Assembly: GCF_045679555.1 (NCBI RefSeq)
Contig: NC_092120.1
Location: 5,472,574 to 5,536,573 of the forward strand
DNA length: 64,000 bases
Direction: 5' to 3'
From: Salvelinus alpinus
Lineage: Eukaryota; Chordata; Actinopteri; Salmoniformes; Salmonidae
Shown here: positions 51,822-62,974 of the stretch, in pieces
Layout of the letters: every line of letters starts with the position of its first letter
Position numbering within the stretch: the stretch's first letter is position 1
Notes under the pieces: model-generated
Databases searched by the model: none
The model's input: the letters and a program-made list of their open reading frames with translations, nothing else
Told to the model about the DNA's origin: nothing
Program-made: the position numbers and the translations under genes

Positions 51822-51973
51822 TGTCTCCTTGGCTTCTGCTGAGGTCATAGAGGCTTCCACCAATGAGATATGGCCATCTTGGCTTTCAGTGGTGTCATTA
51901 AGGGCATCCGCAAATGAGATATCTCATCTTTGTTGGTCTATGCTGATGTCACTATGGCACCCACCAATGGGAG
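51822..51973. repeat. Three diverged tandem units of about 50 bp
   Basis: Each unit carries a T(T/C)GGCTT/TTGGTC start, a (G/T)GTCA(T/C) middle and a CACCAATG/CGCAAATGAGATAT end (51,822, 51,876, 51,928). Confidence 0.65.
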
Positions 51974-52774
51974 GGTTTTCCACCCTTTTGACTGACTGAT
52001 GTCATCGGTCTGCTCCCTTCCTGTCAAGGGGGTGTGGACTCTGTCTGACAGTGCAGTGGAGGGTGGGGGGGGCGGGGCTATTCGTTGGCATGGAGAGGCA
52101 CATGGTTATGGTCCAGCAGTCTGCCTCCTCCACTGCCTAGGCGTGTTTGGGACATGTACTGTATGTTTGGTGAAGGTCTTGTCCAGACCAGGTCCATTGC
52201 CTAAAGGCTTGGTTGGAACATGAACTGTGTGGCTGGTCCAGGTGATCTGTTAGCAGGCTGGTGAAGAGTCCATAGGCAGTTGCAGTCTGTCCTTTTAATC
52301 TACACTACCTACACCACCCAACTGCCAAACTGGCTAACCATCCACAGAGATCTACCAGGAGGAGAGAGGGACTCAAGCATGTGCCCAGTGAAGTAATAAT
52401 GTGGATAATAACAGACCAGATATATGACTTTCTGACATAGTAAACAAAAACTGATTCCAGCAGCAATAAGAAAATATAACAAAATGCACTGCAAACCTGT
52501 TCTCTTTCCCCCCCATTTAACAGACAATTGTTCTCTCTCTCTCTCTGTATGTCTTCCCCTTTTCTCTCTCTCTTAGTTGGGTCCCAACATAAAGGAGCTT
52601 CTCGCTCTCTCTCTCACCCCTGCCCGTTTCGTTGGTCATTGATCGTTTGGTCGTTGGTTCTCAGAGTGAGATTGAGACGTGGAGCTGCGGGAAGGGAAGG
52701 TGTCTGTCTGTCTGAGAGCTGGGCTGGGGGTCGGGGTTGGCTGCTCTCTCTCCGTCTGTCTCTCTGTCTCAGTC

Positions 52775-52969
52775 TCACACCTCTGTCTGCAGGTCCATGA
52801 TCTCCTGTCCCACCAGAGGGATGGTGGCGCTGGCCTTCTCCCACTCCACGTTCTGCAACTCCAGTGGAGAGGCCGCCAAGGGCTCCAGGTCCTTCCTCAT
52901 CCATGACGGGGGAGATTGGGTCTTCCTGATGCCCTCCCAGGCTCTCTTACTGGGTGTCTGCTGCTTGTC
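52775..52969 (-). CDS. adgrb1: adgrb1 terminal coding exon (C terminus, QTEV)
   Basis: 64 codons plus TGA. The exon opens after the acceptor CTATCCAACAG and reads [18 protein letters not shown], then [18 protein letters not shown], then [17 protein letters not shown]. The last four residues QTEV are a class I PDZ ligand, kept in all BAI receptors and known to bind MAGI-type and other synaptic PDZ scaffolds. The ending IMDLQTEV points to BAI1; BAI2 and BAI3 as I recall them end GDFQTEV. The start is phase 0, matching the donor of the upstream exon. Confidence 0.93.
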   Translation of the reverse strand, partial: DKQQTPSKRAWEGIRKTQSPPSWMRKDLEPLAASPLELQNVEWEKASATIPLVGQEIMDLQTEV

Positions 52970-52997
52970 CTGTTGGATAGAGGGAGGGACAGGAGAG

Positions 52998-53380
<383 letters not shown>

Positions 53381-53389
53381 GTGTCGTAC

Positions 53390-53548
53390 GCTCATGATGG
53401 TCTTGTCGCTGCCTGCTGAGGACACACTCCACCTCTTCCCTGCCTTCCCATCGCCAGGCGGAGATGCCCTGTCCTGGTCTGCACTGTGGATCTTCCTGTT
53501 CAGGTCCTGGAACATGTGCTGGTGACGCTTCCGTGTGTGCATGATCTT
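53390..53548 (-). CDS. adgrb1: adgrb1 cytoplasmic-tail exon (HTRKRH..FQDLNRK)
   Basis: 53 codons, phase 0 to 0. It reads [20 protein letters not shown], then [20 protein letters not shown], then [13 protein letters not shown]. The HTRKRH..FQDLNRK block is strongly conserved in BAI cytoplasmic tails, and KRWSVSS is a basophilic phosphorylation-type motif also present in BAI2 as I recall it. The acceptor is CCATGTAG. The donor is GTACGA after AGC, a weak match to consensus. Confidence 0.92.
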
Positions 53549-53938
53549 CTACATGGGACAATCACACAGGAAAATCAACCATCCATTTATCCACCATCCA
53601 CCATCAACATGGTAATACTTTGGTATGAACAGAGAAAAAAAATCAATCATCCTTAAACAACAACATAGCTTGTGAAAAATCTTCTACACGGACCAAACAC
53701 ATAAAAAACTCATAGAAAAATCCTTAATTTAGCTCCCATCCACCAGAGACGTCTACAAAGCTTAGATAGAGTACTGCATATGATCTGCTATGCTGTCCCA
53801 TGCACCATACTTATAAAGAAAAAGGGATTATGTCAATTCTAGTGGATTTTTGGAAGCAGAATTGAGACATTAGAGACAGTTTGTCAAACCGTCAAGACAT
53901 TATTTCAGAAGAAATGCAGTCCAGAAGTCTGAAATTAC

Positions 53939-53974
53939 CTCAAAGTCCAGCTCCGCATAGCGAGATTTTCGTCT
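53939..53974 (-). CDS. adgrb1: adgrb1 12-codon microexon (RRKSRYAELDFE)
   Basis: 36 nt bounded by acceptor TTTCTCCAG and donor GTAATT, phase 0 to 0, encoding RRKSRYAELDFE. The peptide is the hallmark BAI tail motif (SLERRKSRYAELDFEK in BAI1). It joins the SMSSLE end of the upstream exon to the KIMHTRKRH start of the downstream exon, which fixes gene identity and exon order. Confidence 0.95.
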
Positions 53975-54759
53975 CTGGAGAAAGACAAGAGGGAAAGATT
54001 AAAAGATACATTCTGCTATCATCATTATGCTGTGTGAGTCTGACTAGACAAAATGGTGATGTCTTCCTCAGCATTTCACTGTTTCACTGTTAGTTTCAAA
54101 TCAGTTAAAACGACTGAGACAGTTTCTCAGTGGTAACAGTGACTCATGAGAAACTGAGTGTCCATGTTGCTTAATCCTGACCCCGTTGGCGTGAATCCTT
54201 GCAGTAAACAGCTTGTGATCGAGTGACCTTTGTTAGCGAGCAGAAAAAGAAAGGCCTGACCTTCAGGCTGCTTGGTTGTTGGTTGCCCTGCCAGCTGCGA
54301 CCTTGCACGTACAGACAGATTTTTGGGAGGGGAGCGAGTTTGGCCCTAGGTGAAAAGACACCAGCAGGCTGAGAGGTCTGACTGGTTGCCTATCTGACTG
54401 GCTGCCTATCTGATTGGCTGGCTTGGCACGACTAGCTGTGCGTGTGTGTGTGCTGGTCAGTGTAGCAGTCTGAGTTTGAGCTCCCCCACTGGACTGGCAC
54501 AGTCAAGGAGAGAATACTAAAACCTGACCTTTTTAAAGATCTTGGCGTTCTGTCGAGCCAGGCGAGATTGGGATATTTCTGTACATGTTGCCACTACAGT
54601 GCTGTTACCACACAGAAAAGGATAGCGACTATAAAGATATTTCAACAGAAACCCTATGCCATGAATACACTGGTTGGTTTCTGATATTTTCTTTGATCAA
54701 GCTGTCCCATCTCCCTCCCCAAGTCATGTGGTGAGAACATGCGGTTGTGTGTGTTTGTA

Positions 54760-54787
54760 TGTGTGTCTATGTGTGTGTGTGTGTGTC
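54760..54787. repeat. (GT)n at the adgrb1 splice donor
   Basis: TGTGTGTGTCTATGTGTGTG plus further GT units begin within a few bases of the donor. On the sense strand they read (CA)n immediately inside the intron. Confidence 0.85.
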
Positions 54788-54791
54788 TTAC

Positions 54792-55465
54792 CTCCAGCGA
54801 GCTCATGGAGAGAGTGGACACGGTCTCGCTCTTGGACATCATTCCAGAGTTCCCAGAATCACCCTGTTCACACATGCTGTTGGTCATGTGGGATTCTCCA
54901 GAGACGTTCTGCATGTTGTGGACGGGCGACTCCCTCTCCGAGCAGGAGACACTGACCAGGTCCGCAGGCAGGCTCTTCAGCGCGAAACCCGGGACGCCCT
55001 CCACCCCCGCCGAGTTGGCCAGGTGGATGAGCCTGGTCTGGGGCATCTGCTGCTCGATGCTGATGTTGTACTTGGCCGTCGTGTCCTCCTTGCTGCCCTT
55101 TCCGGGCCGCCCCAGGGTGCCAGTGTTGTTGTTGTTAGGCAGGATGATGTACCCTGGTCCTGTGGCTTCAGGCCCCCCGGCCTCCCCTGTCCCCCGTGGA
55201 GACAGCTCCCCGTCCAGCTGTTTAAAGAGCTCCCCGTCACAGATGTAGATGGACTTGGCTCCCGGCAGCTCGGTGCTGATGCCCTTGGTGGCGCCACCCT
55301 TCTCCCTGCGCAGGGTGAGGGTATGACTGGGGTAGTCTGCCACATTCTGGAGGTGGACCTTGGCCATGCTGGCAGGCATGGTGTTGAAGTTAGAGCCCTT
55401 CTGAAGGGTCAGGGGCTGGGAGGATGGCTTCTCATCACCCTGGAGAGAGGAACGCTTCAGAGTAC
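54792..55465 (-). CDS. adgrb1: adgrb1 large cytoplasmic-tail exon
   Basis: 674 nt: two bases completing a Gly codon plus 224 codons, ending at GAG (phase 0). It begins (G)TLKRSSLQGDEK and contains YPSHTLTLRREKG, KSIYICDGELFKQLDGELS, GYIILPNNNN, QQMPQTRLIHLANSAG and SKSETVSTLSMSSLE, aligning in order with the BAI1 tail (GTLKR, DGDIFKKLDSELS, YVILP, QMPQTRLIHL). The long proline-rich run of mammalian BAI1 after RLIHL is not present. The acceptor lies beside a (CCCT)n tract and the donor GTAAGACACACAC opens into CA repeats. Confidence 0.95.
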
Positions 55466-55470
55466 CTGGG

Positions 55471-55531
55471 GGAGAGGGAGGGAGGGAGGGAGGGAGGGAG
55501 GGAGGGAGGGAGGGAGGGAGGGAGGGAGGGA
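55471..55531. repeat. (GGGA)n beside the adgrb1 splice acceptor
   Basis: About 15 GGGA units. On the sense strand they are (TCCC)n and end a few bases before the AG acceptor, forming its polypyrimidine tract. Confidence 0.95.
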
Positions 55532-56393
55532 GATTTGAGAGGACGCAAAACTCAGAGATAAAGATAGGGTGACTCTCAAGATGTCCAACTCAGACTTGGA
55601 CATGCTATAGAATGAGTGCAAACCTTCCCACTGTTGATTGAACTAGTGACTACACTGCCTTCCTTGAACTTCTGATCATTAGCTTGAAGATTACGCCGCG
55701 ACCCCGTTTCACAGTAACTGCTGGCTTGCTGTGGTGTGCATCTCACTATTGAGCACAGGGCTAGACAACAGCATCAGACAACTTCCTGTCAGCATGACAA
55801 AATATCTTACAATCACTCCCCAGTCCCCACCGCTCCACACACACTCACACAAAGAGAAAGTCATTTCACTCCTCTTATATTCCATCTCCCCCTTCAGTGG
55901 GCTTGTCTGCTGTGTCTCGCGTCTCAATGGCGTTTCTGCTCCAGATGCTTTTCCTGATATCCTGTCTCGGGAGATAATCAGATTTCCGTGCGCTCCCTAC
56001 GGATATCAGAGGAGAGCCTCTATCTGATGCTGCACTGTTGGTCGGTACATAATTATAGAACGGCCTGCCCGCCTGCCGGTGGATGTGGGGGAAGATGTGG
56101 GAGACTCAGACAACCCTATTTATCCTCATATTACTGCTCAGCACTCGTTCGCACACCACCGCCCTATTGCCAAATGGCTGGGCTAAATTACATTATGCTG
56201 CAGTAATGTGGTGCATCTCATGTCAAAACAGTGTTTTGTGCTTCATAAGGGGCGGCTGCGGGTGGAGAGGAGTGGAATGGGAGGGTGCTGCTAAAACAGA
56301 ATACGTGTGCAGCAGAGAGGGAAAAGCAGGTGCAACTTTTAATGACAGAACTCAAAGAAAAATCCACATGCACAGAGAGAGTTGTATAGGGTC

Positions 56394-56394
<1 letters not shown>

Positions 56395-56457
<63 letters not shown>

Positions 56458-56458
56458 T
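56395..56458. repeat. (CAGA)n microsatellite
   Basis: Sixteen CAGA units within an adgrb1 intron, about 35 bp from the donor of the 40-nt exon. They read (TCTG)n on the sense strand. Confidence 0.95.
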
Positions 56459-56494
56459 GCATAAACTCACTCTTTTTTTTGCTGGTACTCTTAC

Positions 56495-56534
56495 CTCCTC
56501 TGCAAGCCATGTCGACGTCTTTCTCGAAATCAGT
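56495..56534 (-). CDS. adgrb1: adgrb1 40-nt exon (TDFEKDVDMACR)
   Basis: Phase 0 start, phase 1 end: TDFEKDVDMACRG plus one base. The peptide matches the TDFEKDVDLACRS block after the QNGHAQ(L/I)M motif of BAI1. The acceptor is TTCATTAG and the donor AGGAG|GTAAGAG is strong. The last G plus GT of the next exon makes Gly, giving CRGGTLKR. Confidence 0.93.
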
Positions 56535-56642
56535 CTAATGAAGAAAGAAATGTATAGAAAACCTGTTAACAAAGAACATGTAATACATATCAAGTATATT
56601 AGACATGGTTTTAGATGAAGAATAACGTTCCAGTGGTACTAC

Positions 56643-56738
56643 CATAAGCTGAGCGTGTCCGTTCTGGAAAGATCCCCCTGAGTCTCCATTCCCGTCCTCC
56701 TGGCGGTCCACTACCCGACACTTCACTGCCTCTTGAAC
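56643..56738 (-). CDS. adgrb1: adgrb1 post-TM7 tail exon ([13 protein letters not shown])
   Basis: 96 nt, 32 codons, phase 0 to 0: [13 protein letters not shown], then [19 protein letters not shown]. It is nearly identical in pattern to the juxtamembrane tail of BAI1 ([34 protein letters not shown] as recalled) and differs clearly from BAI2 (CQMGVCRADES) and BAI3 (CRLRNCQDP), which supports adgrb1. The acceptor is GTACTGTAG and the donor GTAGTA. Confidence 0.96.
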
Positions 56739-57008
56739 CTACAGTACACCATAATAAACACAGAGGTCATGACCTTTCAATTTTACAGTCAGATTTTTCT
56801 CTGTTCATCCTCCTCCCTTCCACATCACCCTCAAAACAACCAATGACTTAGTTTACTTAATCAACTTTTCCCTTTTACCTCCTAGTGGAGCACAGAGCAC
56901 ACCAACCAATACATTTTTTTAAATAATAATGAATAAAAAAAGAGTAGGAGACAGAGTATCATCAAGGTGAAATGTGTCAGAGTGACAACAGGGTGAAGAA
57001 TGATGTAC

Positions 57009-57180
57009 CTCTCTGCGCAGGATGCAATGCACCATGACGATGACGAAGCCTTCCAGCGAATCAAACACAGCGAACAGGATCTGGAAGAGGGAGGAGCGTC
57101 GGTCGGTGATGGCCAGGACAGCAGACATCCAGGTGAGGGCCAGGAGAGGCAGAACCACACAGGAGCTCCACAGCGACGCC
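57009..57180 (-). CDS. adgrb1: adgrb1 exon for TM6-TM7
   Basis: 172 nt: one base completing a codon plus 57 codons, ending at RRE. It reads [57 protein letters not shown]. Two hydrophobic stretches (about residues 6-22 and 31-50) are TM6 and TM7 of a class B2 GPCR, separated by the ITDRRS loop. The acceptor is CATCCTCCAG and the donor GTACAT. This exon anchors the gene as an adhesion GPCR of the BAI group. Confidence 0.97.
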
Positions 57181-58223
57181 CTGGAGGATGGGAGAGGAAC
57201 AGCAGCCCAGGGCCAGGGTCAGTACTACAGTCAGTAGAAGATACACAAAGAAGGAAAGACTACACTCCTGAGAAACAACTGTCTCTATTTAATATGATTT
57301 TCAATGATTTACTTGTTTGAAATGGGATTCAATGATACTAAAAACTACATGTATATTTCTAATTACAATAGAAGCATGTCAAATGTAATACATACACTAT
57401 CTACTCCTAAAAAAGGCATCTATGTACTGCCTGTTGCCCTCGTTGTTGAAATGATTGGCATTATGTACAGTATAATAAACCTATAACAAGGTATAGGTAC
57501 ATAGCTTGATGTTTAAAATATACTTACAGTAGCTACCGTAAATATGCTAATATCACACACAAAAACATACATCCATAATCAATAGAAATATATGTTCCAT
57601 AACTCACATATACAATATGCATGTATGTTAAGGATGTGTCAATAAAACATATGAGACCAAGAGCAACAGGAAAAGGAGGAGCTGAGGTGAGTAAAGGAAG
57701 AACAAAAGTGAAATGAAGCAAAGAAACATAACATAAAGACAAACGCAAGAGGCAGAGGGAAGAGGTGTGATTAAGTGGACTTGTCTTCTGGTCCATATGT
57801 TCCAATGTCTCTCTCTCTCCTTTATCAACATGTGTATTTCTTTCCCTAACTCCTCAACTCTTCAGGGTCTTTGTTTCACAGGTCAACTTGTTAACTCTGT
57901 CCTGAGTTGATTGAATGAAAGGTTTCTAGGTGTTGTTTAAAACAGATCCAAGCATTCAGACACACACCACTGAAAAACACATTACATAAAATATAGCTAC
58001 ACGTCAGGACTGGCAACAGAAACCCAAAGCACACACACACACACACACACACACGCACTAATTGATAAGTCAAGTGCACTGCCCGTGAAAACCTCCTCCA
58101 TGCGGATACAGATGTAGAGTTACTGTATCCGTCCATAGCCTGGGGGCATTACATAGCTGAAAGCCACTGAGCCTTGCACTTTTACTCTGGCCTATATTAA
58201 AGCTGTTTTTCTGCTGTCTGTGC

Positions 58224-58298
<75 letters not shown>

Positions 58299-58495
58299 CT
58301 TACAAGAACAGCACTGGAGAACTAATTCCCAATGATTCTCAGCGAGGGTACAGGGGAAGAGAGGAAACCAAAAGGGGGGAAAACCAAAAGATAAAAACAA
58401 GAGGAGGAGGAAGTAGAGGAGGCATATCAAGGTAAAGGAAACAGAGGTAAAGAAAGCAGTATAGAATATGTGGGTAAATAATTAGCAGGACTAAC
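57181..58495 (-). other. adgrb1 intron
   Basis: No further coding signal. It contains (CA)n at 58,031-58,055 and 58,226-58,297. Confidence 0.7.
58226..58297. repeat. (CA)n microsatellite
   Basis: About 72 bp of AC in an adgrb1 intron. Confidence 0.97.
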
Positions 58496-58594
58496 ATGGC
58501 GTTACTGGTAGCTGTGGTAGAAACGTCAGCCGACGAGATAACTCCGCACTTGGCACATTTGAGCGTCATATTGTACAGTGGTACTGTCATCTGA
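58496..58594 (-). CDS. adgrb1: adgrb1 cassette exon, third intracellular loop (LKCAKCGV)
   Basis: 99 nt starting with one base that completes a codon, then QMTVPLYNMTLKCAKCGVIS, SADVSTTATSNA and two bases (AT) that join the G of the next exon to give Met, so SNAM-ASLWSS. LKCAKCGV..SNA(M/T)ASLWSS is the loop segment of BAI receptors. The acceptor CTACTTTGCAG was preferred over an AG four bases downstream because it keeps phase 2 and gives the GQM join seen in BAI3. The donor is GTTAGT. Being 33 codons with equal phases, it can be skipped without a frame change. Confidence 0.88.
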
Positions 58595-58702
58595 CTGCAA
58601 AGTAGTCAAATTAACACACGTTGTAACATAATACACACAGATACAAACGCACACATACAACACACACTTACACGCAGAGTGAGTCACAGTTCCCTCTCAC
58701 TA

Positions 58703-58705
<3 letters not shown>

Positions 58706-58742
<37 letters not shown>
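58706..58742. repeat. (TC)n microsatellite
   Basis: About 37 bp of TC. Confidence 0.93.
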
Positions 58743-58744
<2 letters not shown>

Positions 58745-59045
58745 GGCTAAGGGGCATGTGTGGGGGCTGAGCCGGACAAGATACACAACCACATGGGTGG
58801 ATATGTCACTAAGGGCTGATTTATTCCTCAATGATTTATCACTGCTCCTACTATGTGAACACAACAAACGTATAGGGGATCCTAACCACCACAGATGTAG
58901 GTGGGATAATCAAGTCAACAAAGGCACTATTGCATTCCGACATTATTCGAATCATCTTGAGCCTGTGTAGAAAAGTGCCGTGACACTGTTGCAAATGATG
59001 TAGCTCAAACTAGTGATTCAAAACATGATTCATAAGTGGTTTTAA

Positions 59046-59211
59046 GGTAGCCTAGCAGTTCAGAGGTTGGACCAGTAACCGAAAGGTTGCTGGTTCGAAT
59101 CCCTTGGCTGACTAGGTGAAATCTGCCAATGTGCCCTTGAGCAAGGCACTTAACCCTAATCGCTCCTGTACGTCACTCTGGATAAGTGTCTGCTAAATGA
59201 ACAACATGTAA
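59046..59211 (+). mobile_element. HpaI-type tRNA-derived SINE
   Basis: The head GTAGCCTAGCAGTTCAGAGG leads to GTAACCGAAAGGTTGCTGG and the B box GGTTCGAATCC (59,092-59,102). The body has TGCCCTTGAGCAAGGCACTT and the tail CTCTGGATAAGTGTCTGCTA, then AATGAAC. The copy lies in an adgrb1 intron, antisense to the gene. Confidence 0.88.
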
Positions 59212-59496
59212 AAAGAGAGATACACATTATATTTCCCTTCTTCATCTTATTGTTGAATCCTTCATTTACGTGCATTCAACTAAATAATGATGGTATTCTT
59301 ATAAATGAATAAAGCAAATGTCTAATTAGAGACACTTCATGTGCCAATTGATGCTTTGCGTCTCAATTGCGTTGTTTATTTAGCTTCCTAAATGTAATTG
59401 CTGTGAATATTTTCACCCCTGGTTATTTCTCCCTACGCCTCACTGGTCAGACTGATTACTTTATACAGGCATTACTGAACACCCTGCTAAGGCTCT

Positions 59497-59499
<3 letters not shown>

Positions 59500-59528
<29 letters not shown>
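59500..59528. repeat. (CA)n microsatellite
   Basis: About 28 bp of CA, followed by imperfect ACACATG units. Confidence 0.9.
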
Positions 59529-59532
<4 letters not shown>

Positions 59533-62500
59533 GGCATGTACACACACAAAGTAACACTCAAACACATGCACGCACAAACAATGAACTATGAACTCAAAGT
59601 AGTGAGTCGTGACAGGCCTCTTAGCCTATATCTCCAATTAACAAATTAACGGTGTGTTTTTACGCCTGTTCATTACCAGGTGTACATATGTGAATGTGTG
59701 TACGTATGAGTGTGTGTTTCTGCATGGCTGTATTAAAACAACACAAAGGATAGACAATGAATTCTAAAGATTTCCTGAGAAGCTGTTTCTCCACTGGTAC
59801 TGTAATCCACGAATCATCACAGTTCCCATCTAGCAGTCTATTTCTGTGTCACCCCACTTCTCCAGTGTCTGTGCTGTCATCTAATCTCCTCTCATCACAT
59901 CACAAAGCCCAGTGTGGCTGTGGCCTGCCTCTCTCTGCCTGGATGCCTGGCTGGAAGTAAGAGACACAGTACAATCTCTACAATGCCTCTTCATCATGGA
60001 TGACATACTGTCTGAGAAATAATAGAGCAATAATACACGAGAGGGTATGTGATTACTGAGATCACTATCAGGACGTGATGCAACAATAAACTGTCCATCC
60101 ATACTTCAACACAATGGCTTGAAAGCTGCTTCATTATATTAAAATACTCCCACAAGAAACACACATCTAGAAGAAACAGAGTTCGAGAAGAACAGTGTCA
60201 CAAAATGGCCGCTCGCAAAACAACAATTAAACCATTGATTCCGTATAGCCGCTGGACAGATGGATTAAAAATCACATTATAAGAAATTCCATTTCAAGTA
60301 AAAGGGCAATACAACCAGTACCCCCCCCCCCCCTTTCTGCCACAGGCTGTGATATTAAAAAGCAATCAGTAGCTTTTGAAATACAACACCATTTCCCTTG
60401 TCTTTATGATCTGTAGATGACAGAGAGAGTTCAGTGAGAGAGAATGAAGCTGAGCAGGAAACACCCATATCCACAGGGACACATAGACCTGCTCAAATCA
60501 AATCCAGCTCTTCAATCAAACAAGCAATACTCTTCAGCTAAATGCTCACTTCATTGTTCTGTCTCAACATGGGTAGAAGAGTTAGATAGGTGATATCCTG
60601 TGGTTCCCAGTCAACAAACAAGGGTACAAAGCTTACCCAGTTTACTGGTATTTCTTTCACTTGGATCGTCCACTCTGTAACAATTGCCACTTTTTTTCCA
60701 GTGAGTCTGGGAGGAGCCAGTCTGTATAGTGACAACTAGGTTTAAAGTAACTGAACAGCAACCTGCTAACACAGTGCTAACACTTCCTGGAATTAGGAAC
60801 GAGGAAACAGTACACCCCACCAGCTCTGCCTGGATGGCTTTACAGTTGGCCTTTCCTCTTCTCTCCTGTCTTGTCCTCTACTCTGCTGTCTGTTTCCATT
60901 TTCCCATCCAATTAGCCTCTAATTTTAGGGGTGGAGGAAAGAGAGAGAGCCTCGCCAGACAGCGAGGGTACAATTAAATCTCTGAGATATGAGAGAGCGG
61001 AGCCACAGTACGCCGTGCCTCATTAGGCGCACCATCTAGCAATCATTAATTATCTTGATTAAACATGTTAGGTATTGAAAGGCATGCGAGGGGCAAAGAG
61101 ACTAACACCCTTCGGTATTCCACGTATCCACTCTGCAATGCCACCCTGCCCCCTCCCCCCTCCCCACAGTCCCTCCACCCCTCAGTCCACGTATGCTTAA
61201 TCTGATCCTTGAGAAGGCTGTGAGGGAGCAGAGGGGGCACAAACAATGAGAATAATATCAGAGAATACCATGGTATCCTACTGTGTTGTGTATCCAGTCT
61301 TCTGGTGCCACCTCTGCCCCCTCTCCCCTCGGTCCAGGCATCACTGATAGCCCAGTGGTCTGCTGCGCAACATCGGTGTAAAACAACCCTTAAACAACCC
61401 CCCAGTACCCACTGTGTAATCAAATGCTCACAAACACACAGGCCAAAGCACAGACTCACACATCTAAACACACACGAACATACACACACCCTGTCATATA
61501 CTACTCTGTGCCATGTCCTATACTTCTGTCAGTATTCATTCTGTATCTTAGTAATGTGACTACTTTGAACAGAACTATGTATCACAACCGTGTTCTAGAT
61601 TTTGCACTGCAGTTTATGTTTATAGTTATTCTATACATCTAGTGCTTGTCTAGCTGGTTTTAGATGGAAGCTGGGATATTGACAGCAGGGAAAGAGATTC
61701 TAAAATTATTCTAGTAGGGGAGTGTGAGGAAGGGGTATTAAGCCAATCAGAGTGTAAGGAGAGGATATTAAGCCAATCAGAGAGCGCTACTGACAGGGGG
61801 AGGAGATTTAGTGGGCGGGCCATGAGCAGGGCTGATAGCCAATACAAATCAACAACAGTGGGAGGGGCAGATGTTTTACCGAATCAGTGACGAGGTGGAA
61901 AGGGGGAGCTGAGATTGAGGTGTTCCTGATTGGAGAGGAGGAGCCCTGAGTGAGAGAGAGGGGGGATTCTGTGCAAACTCAAAGAGAACGTTTCAGACAG
62001 CAAAAAACAAACTTGTACAGTTCAAGAATAGATCATTGCAGAGAGAGGCAAACATGTTGTTCAGAGAAAATAAATACATAAATAAACAACAATACAGTTG
62101 GATGTACTAACGATGGCCAATGAGGGCACAGAACAGCAGCCTGCGAGAAGGGGGGAGCAGGGGTCACCAAGAGGTCAAAGGTCAACCCTGGGGTTATATA
62201 GGGACTAAAGGTCACAACGTTGGCCAGTATTGAACTGCACATGCTACCGCCTGTATTAAGTAGCAGTAGTAAGTATAAACAAAGCAGCCTTTAAGACAAG
62301 TATACATGGTTGAAGAAGGTTGAAAACCTTCCATCCTGTCTCAGGAACTTGGCTGTAGTATGGCTGTAGTAAAACCCCACCTCCAACAAAACAGATGTAT
62401 CAGATGGACTATGTTTCATACTATAGTGAGTAGCCTTCTAACAAACACAACAGAAAATAAACCCATTTCTATGGACATAGAGACAGCATTAGCGGTGTAC

Positions 62501-62974
62501 AATAAATCAAACACATGACATTATCGTGTGCTTTGAGTGATCTCTGAGGTCTCTACTCTATACCCATAGGGCCCCTGCTCCCCTTCCCTATAAAACAATC
62601 AACGAAACAAAAAAAAGAGAAAGATGGATATACAGAAATGTACATTATATAGCAACACCTGCAAATGAAGAGAAGCTGAGTGAATGTGTAAAAGCAACAT
62701 ACAGTAAATGGCAGAGTATAATGAAACCAATATGATAGCCATGAGATGAGCACTGATGCGCCATCTTGTTTCTTAATGAGAGTGTCCGATAACCACTCCA
62801 ATCTTCCCTTTTCTTATATCTCCCTCCCTCCCCACCCTCCCTGGCTCCTCTCTTCTTCTATCCCTCTCTGTCAGACCCCATCCTCTACAAATCTTCCAAT
62901 CAGTGATCACTGTCTGTCTTATAAAAACATCCACATATTCCTTTCAATATCTGCTCCTTTTTATTTCCCCACTC

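Larger units (their letters stand above)
51020..52774 (-). other. adgrb1: Probable 3' UTR of adgrb1
   Basis: This follows the QTEV stop on the minus strand with no other gene in between. Minus-strand AATAAA signals lie at 51,052-51,057 and 51,033-51,038, and another at about 51,650, so the UTR may be 1.1 or 1.75 kb. It contains a foldback MITE (51,294-51,401) and a three-unit diverged tandem repeat (51,822-51,973). Extent is inferred from signals only; no transcript evidence is available here. Confidence 0.5.
58595..62970 (-). other. adgrb1 upstream intron (start of the gene is outside the window)
   Basis: No DKKLKERAG-type exon, which should precede the cassette exon, was found up to 64,000, so this intron is at least 5.4 kb. 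Contents seen: (TC)n at 58,706-58,742, a SINE at 59,046, (CA)n at 59,500-59,528, and poly-C at 60,320. Confidence 0.6.

Noticed and set aside
59046..59110. tRNA gene
   Set aside because: A and B boxes are present, but the sequence continues into a SINE body and tail and the tRNA fold is not intact; the same holds at 26,853 and 45,000.
62110..62145. Possible minus-strand exon reading LLFCALIGH after a CTTCTCGCAG acceptor-like site
   Set aside because: The peptide does not match any BAI transmembrane exon I can recall and phases cannot be tied to the cassette exon.
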